In this document: positions 41,201-56,200 of the stretch, one piece after another
How the letters are laid out: every line of letters starts with the position of its first letter
Position numbering within the stretch: position 1 is the first letter of the stretch
DNA from: Phoronis australis
Lineage: Eukaryota > Phoronida > Phoronidae
Assembly (NCBI GenBank): GCA_002633005.1
Contig: NMRA01000019.1
Location: forward strand, 772,343 to 836,342
DNA length: 64,000 bases
Direction of reading: 5' to 3'
Notes under the pieces: generated by a model
Told to the model about the DNA's origin: nothing
Seen by the model: the letters and a program-made list of their open reading frames with translations, nothing else
Databases searched by the model: none
Made by a program: the position numbers and the translations under genes

Positions 41201-44200
41201 AGTAAAGTCGACGATGAATTTATCCGGAGCAAACTGAAGGTGCCACTCAACGATACAACGTGTAACATGAATTGGGACAGCTATTTCGTGTCTAATGTGA
41301 CAACTTATCCGTATGATCAGCATTTTGCTTTGAACACACAAGCTCGTCTACAGGTGTCGCTCTGGCCAAAGATTGCCAAAGCACTACAGATGGCCCACCA
41401 AGCAACCATGCCAGGTTGGTGATATCAGTTTAAAATGGTTACAAAGATAACAGAACCACCTGTTCTAATTGTGCTTCATTAATTTGTCATGGAGACACAT
41501 CATTGGCTTTGCCATTTTTTGTTGACAATAAACTTTGTAGTTGTTAGAAGGTGCTGATTTTTATCGTGATGTTAATTAGTCTAGATACTTACTTGATAAC
41601 ATTCATTTTGGTGTCACCGTAACTTCATCTGAGACTGCACATTGGATGGCACACAAAATTACTACTTGATTTCAAATGGCTGCAAGACGTGACAGTCCTT
41701 AGATACCATGAGTGACAGTCCTTAGATACCATGAGTATAGTGATGGCAAGCACTAAAGACATGAAAACCACTAGACAAGTTTGGCTGAACCAGAACGTTT
41801 TCATGTTGATATTTGCCTAGCTTGTTATCGTATTTTCAGGCATCTTTTTTTCTTTGTTGCAGGTGTAACTCTCAAAATTGTCACGGATGAGTTATACGCT
41901 GAAGGGTAAGTCGGATTGAACTGAACTTTCAAAACATGTATAAAAGTGTTGTGCAGATGCCACTTAGAGCAATCAATTGTCGCCTTTTGCATCGATATAC
42001 TGTTTTAGATGTCTGTTTAGATATCAGACAAGTGAGTGGTTGCGGTCAGCAATTATTGCTGTCAAAGCTTTATGTAGTGACTGCTTAAAGAATTTCTTTT
42101 ACGACATGGGTACAATATGTGTTTTTTGTGCAACTAGTGAAGTGGCCTAATATTAATTGTATTATAGACCAAGTAAATTGCATCGATTACTTAGATTTTG
42201 CAGTAATTGCGTTTCTGCCCCCATAGCTTATTTGGTCTAGTTTGAAGTTTGAAATGTTTTACCTGGACCTTGTTTTTATATGCATTTAAATAAATAGTCT
42301 GATGACATCTGATAATAATAATGTTGGCGATTGCTTCTGCTGCGCTTCTTTTTAAAGTGCCAATCAACATAATACCTCAGAGTATGCCACTGTACAGTTT
42401 TCCTGTCCTGTTTTCAACTCAGATGACGTCTAAGACTTATAGCTCTTTATAACTGGAGTTCCATCCTCTCTTACCCTTGGCTTAATTTTTTCCGTTTCAG
42501 CTAGTAGTGGAAGCAAATTTTAGTACTTTGTTGTCAGCACGTTACTTGATTGAAGATATTGCTCCAACTTGTTTGTGAACAATATGACGGTCCCACAGCG
42601 ACGCTTGAATCTCAAGGAATTTTCCCACAATGCTCCAACATCCGTCAATCAGGTCTCTGGCCTTTTTGCGACACTTGAATTTTGCATGCTATTTGTTGGT
42701 GCCTGGACTACATGATCTGTATTCGACCTTCCAATGCTAGTGGTGTTTTACTGCTTTGCTATGAGCTGCAACTCTGGTGGCAGAAAGTTGGGTAAACTTG
42801 GGAAGTATTCATGGTTGCGATATTTTTCAACACGATTCCTAGAATCAGCCCGACATTTCTAAAACAAGGCCAGTGTAACAGCTCATTTTCCTTCCTCCAA
42901 GACAAAGGAGATTAATTTTCGGAACCATCCTATTGTAGTGGTTGTTCTTTGCAACAATGAGAGTTATCGGGTAACTTTTGAAAGTGATACAAGGATTTTT
43001 GTTTACTGCCTGTCACATTTAATGTGTTGAAGATTGGTTAATTGTTATTCTTCATGCGTTACAGGCAGAAACTTCTCTACCGGCTTATCTACTTTGTGAT
43101 GGACAAAAAAGGTCAACTGCTCAACCCCTACATGTACAAGCCACTGAATCTCTCGATGTTGCAAACTGAATTGACAAAAGAGGGCATTAACGTGCAGCCT
43201 CTGCATGGTAACTCCACCAACATGCGTTATCATCAACATGTGGCCATATTCACTAATTTGAAGGTTACTAAAGCTGATTATGTTAAGTTTGCCGGAGCTC
43301 TGAGGAATCACTGGACTGAAGACATGGGAAATGGTGAGTGTTTGTGTCTTGTTGAGTGTTTTTAAGATTGATTTAAGTACACTCTTTAAAGTATCTTGAA
43401 CAATTGTACTGTAAGCATGATGAGCAGAGATTTTGGCCAACTCGCATTAGTCGCATGTGTACACCTGGCATTCCAACTCTTCTGTGTCGAGTCGTATTGC
43501 CCAAAATGCCTCAGCAGCATCATATCATGAAAAATCGCCTCGACACTAATTATTGTCCAGGTCGTATGACCTTGGAGCTGTGTGTGTGTGAGCTGAATTT
43601 TGGAATTACTTATGTTGCTAACATTGACCTGGTAGTTTCTATACTGCAGAGGGTTGAAACGACTGCTTGATAATTTAGTTGGGAGACATTTCGTTTGCTC
43701 GGGTTGATTTAATTCTTTCCCTTGTAAATAATCAGAGAGACTTTTTGTCTACCAGTATTCTACATACCACTTGGTTCTAGATGCCGTGGTCTCTTGATGA
43801 TTTTTCACATCACATTTATTGCAAACTTACAGAGGGGGATTTCAAGTTCTCGTTCATGTCTCAGGAAGAACATGTCACCAGCAAAGGGTAAGGAATGTTA
43901 ACTATGCCGTTTCATTAATATTTAATAACTACCTAAAGCTGATTTTTTAATATAATTGCAAGGTGTTTATTGAGTAAAGGCTATTGAAGTATAATATCTA
44001 GAATAAACACAAAACTTCACATGCTTTGGTGTTCACTCGCCGCCGTCATGAGATATTGGTGAAGTCATTGAACGCACTTATTGACTCCACTACGTTCACC
44101 ATCAGTTTCAATATTTTGGTTGTTAACAATGTGTAATACTAAGTTCTGCAATATGTTTCGAGTCATTTAGTAAGTATTTTGAATTTAAGATTGGTTTACG

Positions 44201-47200
44201 GGTCGGTAGTTACTCATAGAGGTCAGTAAATATTTTTAGTGACATTATCTTGGCAATACTTTGAATGGATTATCAAATCTGGAACATCCAACTAGACTTT
44301 GAGGTCATGTGACAAATCTAGCTTATGGGGAGTTATTTTGTGTAATTTAAGATTGTGTGTGTTCTAGGGAGACCCTGTACAAGTTTCCGTTCGTAGTATT
44401 CGAAAATGACCGGCCACTGGACGGTCGGCGGCAACAAGTGCCTGACATTCCTCGTCTCCAAGCCCGCATCAACGCCCTCTCTGGTCTTGAACAGACCTAT
44501 GCTATCACTCCGTGGGAGAAACTATGTGACACGACAGTTACTAATGTGGCCAATTCTCACACGGTGGTGCTGGAGTCCAAACTGGAGGGCGCACAATTAA
44601 ACCAACTATCGAAGGTATTGAAGGACTACTGGCTGCTTGTTTATCCAGGTAGGGCACTGTCAGGCTAAACACAGAGGTCAGTCTTATGCTCATGAATTTA
44701 CAATGCAGTTGCCTTAGCCAAAATTCCTAGTTTGTTAAACCGTTTTGTTGCTGAAGAGTTGGTGCCATCTATGTGATCAACATTAAATTTTTAATTTTAT
44801 TTTAGGGACTTTGCATGAATGGTAAATGAACAAGTTGACTTATTTTTATATCCCCAACACAACAAAGTATTGCAGGAGTGGAACATCTTATTAATTTACC
44901 AACTTTCAAGTTTTATTATATCATGCATTTGTGATAGTAAGAAGCAGGACAAATTTTATTTTTCGGAAAATGACATTATTTTCACCCCTGCAAACTGATG
45001 TAAAAATTGTGTCTCTGAAAGTAGGCCATGAGCCTGTATTTGAGGGGGACCTGTTAGCCAAAGTAACTGTTGGCATGTAATAACTTGCTGTGTTCTAACC
45101 TTGAGTAAACATTGCCTATGCTCGCGTGAGTGCTCAACCCTTGAAAGTTACTAATCAAGTGCTCACTGTTTGGCTAGGTGCCAACCCTCTACTTTTGAGA
45201 AGTTTTAATTAATCAGCCATTGCTTGGACTAGGGCTCAACAGTAATTTGGTTCATGGAATTAATTTTCGAATACAGAAACCAGATCAGTTTCCAGTCGCA
45301 GTTTAATTACATCTAGATGTTGTTGCTTGTGACACTCTGTTAGAGTGTATTCTGCCGTACATTGAACATGACCAAGTCTGTAGTCAGCCACAGTATATCG
45401 TTCTATACTACAACAAATTTATTTTTCAAAAGAACCATTTCAGCCCTGTTTACCTCTGAAGCTGAAACTGGTGTCGTGACACTTTGTTGGCTACCCTAAT
45501 ATGTAACTCATATTCAGTATTATGGAACCAAATTCATTTTTTCGAAGAAAATTGTTTAATACACGTTAAGCATTTCTCACGTAGGCGCATGCACCTAAGT
45601 TTACAGGTACAGGTGGGCGTTCTTTGTACATAGCTTACTGTGGATGCAGGAATCCGCATTGTCCTCCTCTAATAAGGGCTTCTTCTTGCCCATGCGAAAT
45701 GCTCTTGCTCAACTTTGACTTCGCGTTTACTAGGACGTAACTCAGATAAGACTCACTTGTAGGAGTAACCGGCAGCAGTCTAGTTCAGTGGCTTATTGTA
45801 ACAGTTGCAAAATGAATTTGAAAATGCTGCGACTTGAGTTGTAGTAAAAGGCCTAATTAAATGTTTGTTTTTTGCCAGCTAAACGGGGTGAATGCAGCTT
45901 TAAATAATAACTGTTTAACAATACTATGTGTTTTTTAATTAGATTATTGTTGTTCCAGATTTGAAGAACTGTAGCTGTCTTGAGATTGACATGAAGAATG
46001 TTCAGAGTGGAAAGGATGTCAAAGGGTTGGTAGAGCCTTATTGAGTTTTATGTTAAAAAATTGGGGTCAGAAGGTCAAATTGGGTTCAGGATGTCAAATT
46101 TTGCTCAAATATTTTCTCAGTTGCCAGTTGAAGAAAACTGAAATATGTGTTAGTCATTTTTTGTTCATTTTTGTAAAAATGTGGTTTTTGCTGCTGAGTC
46201 AACTGTTTAATTGATTTAGTTGTATTCTTGTGTACAGTTACTTTAAGTTATGTAGTATTTATTAAAGACTGTGTAATAACTTCGGAGAATCCACTGCTTT
46301 TCAAGTGGGCCCAAAACATAAAATTAAAATTCAAAGTAAGAAGTATAATTAAATTACCGAGAGTATTAAAATAAATAAAGTTCTATATACAATTATGTAA
46401 ATAAGTTCAAAAGTTATCACATTTACTGATTACTAATGGGGCTATTCGGAGAATTCTCCTCGGGGTGTCGCTGTTGTACTAGTGGTGATTGAATTGCGCA
46501 TGCGTGGCTATCTGCATGTAAACAACTGGTAAAAGATGGAATTTTTATCAAAATACGTCGTCGCGCTAAGCCTTATTACTGCTAATTTCCGTGGTGCAAG
46601 TCTTCGACAGGTGGCCACAAATTCCCAAAAGACCTAAGGTTACTATATTTGTGGACAATTGCGGTCAACAGGGTCAATTAACTGACAAAAAGTGTGTGGA
46701 TGCTGAAGCCCCGTGTGTGTTCTATGACTATGCAGTTCCCGGCATTCGGAGACTACACAACATTACTTGGTAAGTTTTAGCAATCAGTTTCTATCAACAT
46801 TGTTCGGTGATGTTGTACCCACCAGTTACCCCACTGAATAACAGGTTTGTTGAGTGGAACTAAGTGTTTCTTTTTGGAAACTCACCCGATGCCGGGTAGG
46901 CTAGCAGCACATATTCATATTGTCCTGGGTGGGAGTGCTCCCAAAATAAGAGGTGTGTGGTACGTGATGCACAGAAGTCAATAGTGACTTTTTCACAGCA
47001 GTTTCCCTTCAAAGCTATGCTGTTTCCAATAAAATTCTCTAGATGAGTGAGTTTCCTTATTTTATCATGGACCCCACCCCCAGGACCACCAGCTCAGTTA
47101 TCAAATTAACATGAATAAGCCTCAATTCAGTAAATGTCCTAACATTGCATTGGAAAAAATTGCTTGTTGAGATCAGAAGCACATTTTAAGTGTCATGAAA

Positions 47201-50200
47201 AATACATATTGTTAAATCACTTTTAGCCAGTTTCACATATTTTAATTCAGATATTAAATAAGACTTGGGTACAAAGGTTATTAGTTTCTACACATAAACA
47301 TGAAGATGAAATGTCAAGTATGTTCTGCCTTACAAAAGTAGTTTTGTCTTGTCTTTTCTTTTACAATTTCCTAATATTTCTATTCTGTTACAGGCGAGAA
47401 AAAACAACTGAAACCAACCGCCTGACCATCTATTTCACCGTTGGACAAAGTGAAAAGCAATCCTTCAGCAATAACCTGAGAGAATTGAATGTAATTCAGA
47501 AATTCATCACCTGATATGCCTGATTATGGACTCCCTCGCAATGTTGTTTCTTTCTGTGCTTTTTCAGTTTGCCATTTGTTTTAAATACATTGATAATTGT
47601 TTATTCTCGAATCTTGTGCATAGCAGATTCTTATCCAGCTAGCTACAATTGAAAACATACAATAAGACAATCGATGCAGTCACTGAATGTCATTTCCCCA
47701 TAATCTGTACCAAATCGAAAAGTTTTTACCAATAGTATAAAGCCTTTCTTCTGAAAGGAAAATTTAATGTCACTCAGCTTTTGGCTTTCATTTCACTGGG
47801 TTCTAGTTTCAATGGCCTATAGAAGCGCATCAAGCGCTTGTAAAAAAGGTCCAGTTTCAACACGTGGCTTTCTTTCATGTAACCTCGTTCAACCTCAATA
47901 ACATCCACAATTAGACCCTTGAAGGTAAACACAGCAGCATATGACTTGAATCGTTTTGAGCCCAAAACAGACTCTGAACTAGACCAGAGTGTGACTAGGT
48001 CTTCTTTAGCTTCAGTCCCTCATGTTTCTTCCAGAAAGGAAATAAGCTATTGTCCACACATGACTCATTGCCTATGAAAGGGCATCCTCACCAACAAGGC
48101 TTATTTGCGTAGCAGTCAGATATAGTTCGTCTGGATACACAGACAGTCCACTGGCACATTGTCTTATGGTAACTTAGTACTGCGATTCACATTTCTCCAG
48201 GGCCACTGACTTGCACATTGTGCCATGCAGCACTGCTGGTGTGTGGCAGTGCTGTGGGAAGAGTACGGAGTAACAAAGCTTGTCTATGATACAGCTTGAA
48301 GTGGCCTTAAAACGTCACTGAACCTGGAACAAATATTGAAATATGAATAATTAAGTACTCCAGATTGGATCAAAAATGATGTTATCCCTGTTTTTCAAAA
48401 ATGTATGGCGATTGGTCTACAGTTTCACATAAAAGTAAATAATTACTATTTTCAGAAACCAAGGGTGTATATAATGAGTATTGCATAAAACTGTGTCTTT
48501 ATTTTTTATCCCTAGCCATAACAATTCTTTAAACGCATCACTTGTCTGTAAAATATACAAGTTTTTTGAGACAACTTCAAACCTTTGTTACCCATTTTCA
48601 AGCCTTTTTAATTTTGATACTTTCAGCAATTTTAAACTCAGATTACACGTTCATGGGTCTGTCAAGCATACTTCTAGCCTAAGGTTGAGGGAACCGTTTT
48701 TCTTCTAATAGAAGATATGAAGACTTGGGTCATTCATTTAAAAATGATGGATAATCTTTCTGTTGTTTAAGAGTATTTACAAATCGTAAGGCACCATCAA
48801 AAATGCAATTTTCACAAAAATGGCAGTCACTTGAATTTATAACCACTTGCAACATTTCAAGGCATGAGTTAAGACTATTCAGTCATTTTGAATTCGGAAA
48901 ATGTAATATATTTTCGTGGTTTTACAATTGATACAAGTAGCAAAACAGTTTCATGAAATCAACTTGAAGGGACTTCGTGAAGGTTAAGAATTACCTCACC
49001 ATGCTCTTTTCCCCAAACATGTATTACCTGTTATTTCCACACATTCAGTTGTACCAAATATTACAACCCCCCATGCCAATCCCCCCTCAGAGGACCTGAA
49101 TAAGTAATTTAACAAAATGACTTTAAAAATAGCTGTTCCTTTTCAAAGGCTTTGTTCGTTGTCTCCAATATTGAAAGTAGGCTTTGACAACAGATCTGCA
49201 CTGGATGGGAAGATCTTGTTGGTTATCTGCAGTCAAATGCTAAAAACCAATTTTTGTCCGTTCAGGGACGATGCAGAAGCGATGCATATCTCCTCTGCAC
49301 GGTACAAGCCTTCAAACCTAAAAACCAAAGGTTACGCGAAAACTGACGTGATAGATTTCCATTTCAACGTGTAATAGATTTCCAGAAGACATATGATAGG
49401 GAGTAAACAAATACTAGTCTAATGCAATGGATATTTATCACTCACGTACCCTTTGCCATTGGGATTGGATTGTAATCTTAACTCATTAAGCTGTATCGAG
49501 TTGACAGCATAAATACTCAGCATTGATTGATGTAACTGTCACTGATAAACTTTTAGAAATCATTCCAAACAATAATAATGCTTTGATGTACGAAAAAACC
49601 CCGATTGCTACGTCAAGTATCGTATCACATATCACAACATACAAAGATTAACCAGACTCTGGCTGGCGACTGACTGCCGCGAAGTCGACATCGGCGAGCG
49701 CCTCAGTTAACAGGCATTGGTAGAATAATCATGGAATAATCGTTAAAATAATCACAAACCTTACCTTTGTATGAGGTCGTGCTTACTTCCTCTCATAGAA
49801 ACACCCTTTTTACGCAATCTCAGATTTAGTTGGCACGGTTGCAAGCCATTTCACCATGTATTTAAAGGGCTCGCGAAATCGAGGCTGCTAATCTATCACC
49901 ACTAGTACACGCACGCCCTCTAGTTATGGTAGATTTTCCGAATAGCCCCATTCATTAGTACACACCATTCACTATTTTTCATCTTTTTCCCAGAAAACCT
50001 CTCTACCGCTACCTGTACTCACTCAAGGTCAATAACCGGGACATTGGCAAGGCAGGTTACCATTCCCTAAACACCAGGGACTTCACCATGTTCCTTAAGA
50101 CTGTGTACCCTGACTGGAAGGTCAATGTGCGCTCGGCCAGTGATTTCAAGACTAACAAGGGCTTCCCGTTCACGTTCACTATTTCGAGTCAGACGCGCAT

Positions 50201-53200
50201 CCGTGAGGCTGACTATGGTCGAGTGGAACAGTCGCTCAAGAAGCTGTTCGCCAGTGTTAACCCTGCCTTGGCTACATGCAACTGTGTCTCTGTGAAGGTG
50301 GTGAATCAGACGCAGCTGGCTAATGGGTGAGTTGTACATACATAAATTACATGACTGTGTGAGTGCGTGTGCGTGTGCGTGCGTGATGAGATTTAGTTGG
50401 TGAACAACTTGCGAAGTGAGCATCATTGCCGTAGCCTAGTTTGTCTTATACAGTTGCTAATGTTGACAATGGCATCTATGAATGAATGCCTCTGTAAGTG
50501 TACTTGACAACTGTTCAGTAATAATCTAACTCCTGAACACATCTCCTGCGTTAAGCTGAACAATGGACAGGTTGAGTGAGTAATCAGTCACATTGAACCA
50601 GAAACTATCACCATGATAACAGCATAATTCAAAGCACTGGTCTTAGGTTGTAAGAATAGTACACACATACCACCAGTAAGACAAGTCTTATAACTGCATT
50701 TAACATGAAAAGTATTTTGTTTTGAAGCTCAATAAAACTTAACTAAAGGAACTTTGTGACCACCACCATTGCCATCACCAACAATGCCAACATCACCGCC
50801 GTCAACATCATTATCGAATGAATGCTTAGCCACCATCACCACCACCATCACCGTCATCATGGCCACAACTAGCATCACCTTCACTGGTATCGCCACCATT
50901 AACAGTTAGACTACTTGCGTCACTCCTACAACCACCACAGCCCTCCTTTCTACCATCACCGTCACCATGGTCACAACTAATATCACCCCCACTGACTTTG
51001 TCACGGCCACCAATAAAACTGCTTGCATTACTTCACATCTGCCAGGACCATGACCACAACTAACACCACCTTCACTGACATCGTCTTCACCATCAATAAG
51101 ACTACTTACATCACTCCATCTTTGCCACCACCACCACCACCACCACCATCTTTGCCACTACCACCACCATCATGGCCACCACCACCATCATGGCCACCAC
51201 CATCATAGCCACCACCACCNCACCACTACCACCATCATGGCCACCACTACCACAGTCATGGCCACCACCACCATGGCCACCACCACCATCATGGCCACCA
51301 CCACCAGTACCATCTTCACTGACATCATCTCTACCAACAAGACTACTCGCACTACACTCACCATCACAATCCTGCACCTCGATCTACCACCACCATCATT
51401 ATCTACTGTTTCTTACAGTAGCCATGCCATCACCGTGGATGGTGTAATTCGAAGTAGTCAGCCAGACCTTCTCTCCAACCTACTGAACAAACTGGGGGAC
51501 CAGAAGACCTGCCTCAAGGCTAACGGCTCTTTGTGTGACACCATCATCATTGACCCCAAGCACAAGTTCATGCTCCTCACTGACAAGAAAGTGGCTGACG
51601 ATGACATGGAGAAAATGAGGACATCTCTACGCAAAGCCTGGCTTTCCGTAATTCCTGATAGTATGTGTCTGTGTGTTCACATTTGCTCTATTTCATCTTT
51701 GTTTGACTTGCTTACACTGTAATTACTGCACATGTCTAAAGTATAGACAAAATGACCTGCAATTCGCCACTGTGACGGCTTGGCTGAAGTTGGAATTCAT
51801 CGCCAGAGTAGTCTCCTCTTGTGACTAATAATGATGAGGGATAAACAGGAAAGTCAACAAGGTCACTAAGGCATTGTGGGATTAGAATTTTGTCACCATA
51901 ATAGTTAGTACAAGTCATTTTTGCTGTTAATTGATTTAGTCTTCATGGTGGGGGAAATTGTATTTGTCTGATTATGTTTGTCTTGAGATTGATATCCACA
52001 ACTGTGCATCAACTGGAAAATATACATGAAACTGTTTTATTGAATTATGCCAGTGTCATCTTTCAAAACCATTTGTATTCGGTTTATGTTTTGGTGTGGA
52101 ACCTTTTGTTTTGGTTCTTTAGTGTTAGTGTTACAAAACCACAGACTATTTTTACTGGTTTGTAGTTTGCAGTTTTAACTTGACATAATTAGCGTTACAT
52201 GACACATTAAGTATTATTAGAAGGGTTAATTTTCTGTTTGTTTTTTTTCTTAATGTGTCTTAAGTTGTGCATTGCTTCTGCAGGCTACAAGACAGATTTT
52301 GATGTGCGACTGAAATCTCGTGAACCTGCTGTTGATGCAAACGGGTATGGTGAATTTGAATGTGAAACAATGGCATTTGTTGTTATTATTTTACATTCAA
52401 TAGATTGCTCTCAAGTGGTGAAAATATTCAACATTTTGACGTGACTTAATGTGACATTGTTGGCGAGAAAAGTAATTTTCATAAATCAGTCTCTGCTGAT
52501 TCAAACCTGCAAACCCCTGCGGTCACTGAGTCAGATGTTCTACCGGTGGAGTTAAACCTCACTTGATGGGTGACAGAGTATTTTAATCGTACTAGTTAAC
52601 TGGTTGATAATAGCCAAAACATGAGCACGAACTTTAAAATTAGCGCGTAAGTAAACAAAGACATATTGATCTGACATTTCGGTTTATTCACTATAAAACA
52701 TTCTCAAGACAAAAATTCACATTATTCAATCAGGTTAAACTTTTTTCTTGAGAATGGTTTATAGTGAATAAACCGAAATGTCAGATCAATATGTCTTTGT
52801 TTACTTACGCGCTAATTTTAAAGTTTGAGTTAACTGGTTATGCCACAAGTCTTGATTTTCAAGAGGTTTGTCAAAAGAATTAATTGCTGAAAAGGGTTAC
52901 CCTGTCCATGAAAGTAAACAACTTTTGATTCCTTCATCTCAGTTAATTCTCTGTTCCAAGTCAGATTTTATTTTCTTGAATTGCAGAGATTCACTGATTG
53001 GCAAACGCTTATTCACTAAATTGTATAGATATAGTGCCATATCAAACTTTTTTTGTTGGTTGATAATTCATGTCAAGCATGAATTTGATGAATCTTGTTA
53101 TATTTTGAGTGAAGTTATTTCTGAATCATTAGAACAAGAGTCAAGATATATTTCTCCTTAATATGGCTTCAAACTTCTGCCAAAACTTAATTTTTTGAAA

Positions 53201-56200
53201 TTCTTCTCATTCACCTTTAATTGGTCTAGTTTACATACGACTTCATATCACACGGTCTTGTTTCTTAGCAACAAAGTGTGGGCCCTCAGCTACTACCTGG
53301 TGACGCGAGGCCGTCAGCTGACTCCCAATGACGTACCTGTGATGACTATGTCCACCTATAATACCTACATGAACGTGAAGAATGCTGCTGGCCTACGGTA
53401 CCAGGTGATCAGCCAGAAGGGTGCGCTACCATATGCGCTTCACAACAGACTGTTCTTCTCTCGTCCTGTACTTAGAGTGGACATGGACCATCTGCAGTCT
53501 GCGATACAAGCTGCTTGGAGACAGTGGGAGGAAGGTATGGTAACATTGCTATACCTTATAAGTTAGGAGTGCCAAAAATCTTTTCCATGTGCTGCCTTAG
53601 AGTGTCCAAGTCTGTTGGTTGTCAACACTTCTACAATACATACTCTGCTAAGTATCAAGCAAAATTTTCTCAAGAATTTAGTATATTCTGACTTGTCATA
53701 CCTTGCCTTAAAATTTGACAAATTAAGGTTTCACCAATTCCGCTACATGGTGTTTTAAGAAGCTTAACCTTAAAGATAAAAATTTGTGATTTGAACGATC
53801 TTCTAGAATCATGTGGTATCCATGTTGTAAATAATATGTTAAATTGACCGCATGGATTTTATTTTTAATTAATTTGTGCACGTTTTTTCTCTCAAACAAT
53901 TGAAATGTAAGCTGAGTGATGAGGATAATTTCATACTTGCCTTCTAGTGATAGTTAATAGTTGGTTGCACTAGTGTTGCACTAACAACATCCTTTGGCTC
54001 ATTTGTCCTGCCAGGGGCCTCAATCCCTTGATTTTGGGGCTGAGCATCGGCCCCATTCCCCTCTGAAAAGAATTGACAAATCACGTGAAACTCCCCTCAT
54101 GAGGCCCAAAAATTACCCTCAAGTGATTGAAAAATTCCCCTGACTCATAGTTCGAATCACTTGTAGCTCACACAGGTGGCAATTTGAAAGAGCACAAAAA
54201 ATTAGTTTTGGATACTTGAGGCAGAGCATCTGGCTCTAAACAGGGCAGGTGGTGCTATTGATGGTGATTGGGGGGCAGAATTTTCCGCTCAAAATTCCCC
54301 CCTCAGAAGGCACCGTCAGGCACCTTTTCCTTCGGTGATCGAGGGCCCTTTACTCCATTTGTTTGAGCAGAAATAAAGTTTTATTGTTCAATACTTTGCA
54401 AATTGTTGCTTCTTAATTCAGTGATTTAATATAATGTATCTGGTGAATGATTTCATTACAACAAAATAATATTCCTTTTAATCTAAAGATAAATTCTTAA
54501 CAAAGCAGTTACTATTAATTTTATTAATGATATGCTGTGATTTATAGATGCTGGTAAGAATGGTTCACTTGTTCACATCAAGGTTTTGGGACAGGAAGAG
54601 TATGTGGATAAAACAGGGTAGGTCGAATAAATACAGAATATAAACATTACACTTTTGATTGATCTCAAGATTTACATTTTGGTTTCATTGGTGCTATCTA
54701 GTGATAGTTACTTTTTGACTGTATTGAGAACCTTTTTCGTACAAATATCTGTAAATTTCATACGTCGTCGAATGTGATCTAGGTTCTCACATACGAAGCC
54801 TGGTGGCTCACAAAATTTGCATGCCTACACTGCTTGCTGTGTGAACTGGAGCCTTCCATCACAAATGCAGTTATGGCCAGATTGTTTTTGTTACCTTTCC
54901 ACCCCGGTTTTACCTCCCTGTCTGCTGTCCCTCATTTTCATTTACATTGTCTTCTTCCAATAATATTATTCTGTGTTTCCAGCAAATCCTACTGGAAGCT
55001 GATGTATTTCACCAAGAGAGATGGTGCCTACTTCCAGTCCAACAAGCAACCCCCTGTTAGTCTCATCTCCTCCAAACTGGGCCTGCCCATGACTTACTAC
55101 AAGAAACTCTACAAAGACCTACTATTGGACCACCAGCCAAGTGGCACTGCACCATTCTCTTACCACTTTTTTATACCACTCAATGAACAACTGAGCCCAT
55201 CGCAGTACTCACGACAAAGTGACTCATTCCGTGACGCCGCTGTCCATTTGAAGTCAGGTACATCTAATTTCTTAGTTACATAGAATCGATGTATAAATTT
55301 CTACAACTCTGACAATCTGCATCTGGTTTAACGACACTGTACGTTATGAAGCACAGTTAATAAAAGTTAGACTCAAGTGAAATATTTACTGGACAAGATG
55401 TATAAAAAATCTTATTTAAAACTCTGCGAAAATATTTGCTTTTAGGATTAAAAGTGTTTCTACTTGTCTGGAGATCTTTGAGCTGTAATACATTAGCGTC
55501 AAGTTCTTGAGACTTAATTTCTATGCACTGTATGCAGTTGTCCAAATAGTTTAATACAACAAACTACTTTCTTTCTAGACCTGGGCAAAAAGAGCGACTT
55601 AAGTGCTGAAATCTTGCCAGCAGCTAAATACACTGGTCCTGAAAGGTAGGAAGTTAAACATACGTCTCTTGAACTATAAGAATCTAGCTGAAAGTTGTGA
55701 AAACTCGGCTTCATGTATGAGCTGCTAGTGGTTTACTTTTAAATTAGACGGTAAGAATCTTGATCTACTTCACAGGGATGTCTACCATCAACTTTTCCGC
55801 CTGTACAAGAATGGTGCTCTAGTCTATCCTGGTGATCACGCTGACCTGCAGCACAGCCTGATACACAGCTACTTCATACGAAACAGCGATCCGATCTACA
55901 ATGTGACCACTAACCGCAGGGGAAAGCAGCGATATGCCATGGCGTTCAATGTTTACACAGACAAATCAATACCTCTCGGAGACCGCTTCAAGTTCAGCAA
56001 GGCTATACAAAAAGCTATGGAAGTTAAATACCCAGGTGGAGCTTTTGTTCTTTGTTTTAGAGTTTGATCCATTCATCTTAAAACTAAATTGATTGTAGCC
56101 TTTGATCAAAATTAAGAAGATGTTCTTAATGTGCTTGAAATGGATTTGCATGTCGGTTAGATTTTTTGCTGTAATTTGCTTTAAGGCATTGTGGGTAATG

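Larger units (their letters stand above)
46435..49952. mobile_element. 3.5 kb insert with imperfect terminal inverted repeats
   Basis: The left end aatggggctattcgga and the inverse right end match perfectly over about 16 bp. Similarity continues as imperfect arms to about 65 bp, including tactagtggtgat on both sides. This is a typical DNA-transposon outline. A clean target-site duplication could not be defined. Inside are two exon-like plus-strand segments (46611-46769 and 47394-47514) but no recognisable transposase. Confidence 0.55.

Noticed and set aside
47774-47965. 63-codon minus-strand frame inside the TIR-bounded insert as a transposase fragment
   Set aside because: It reads plausibly as protein but shows no recognisable transposase motif and has no partner exon in phase that I could find.
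51111-51377. Open frames with Pro, Thr, His, Gly or Val runs on both strands
   Set aside because: They are translations of the CCA/CAC minisatellite and cross an N.
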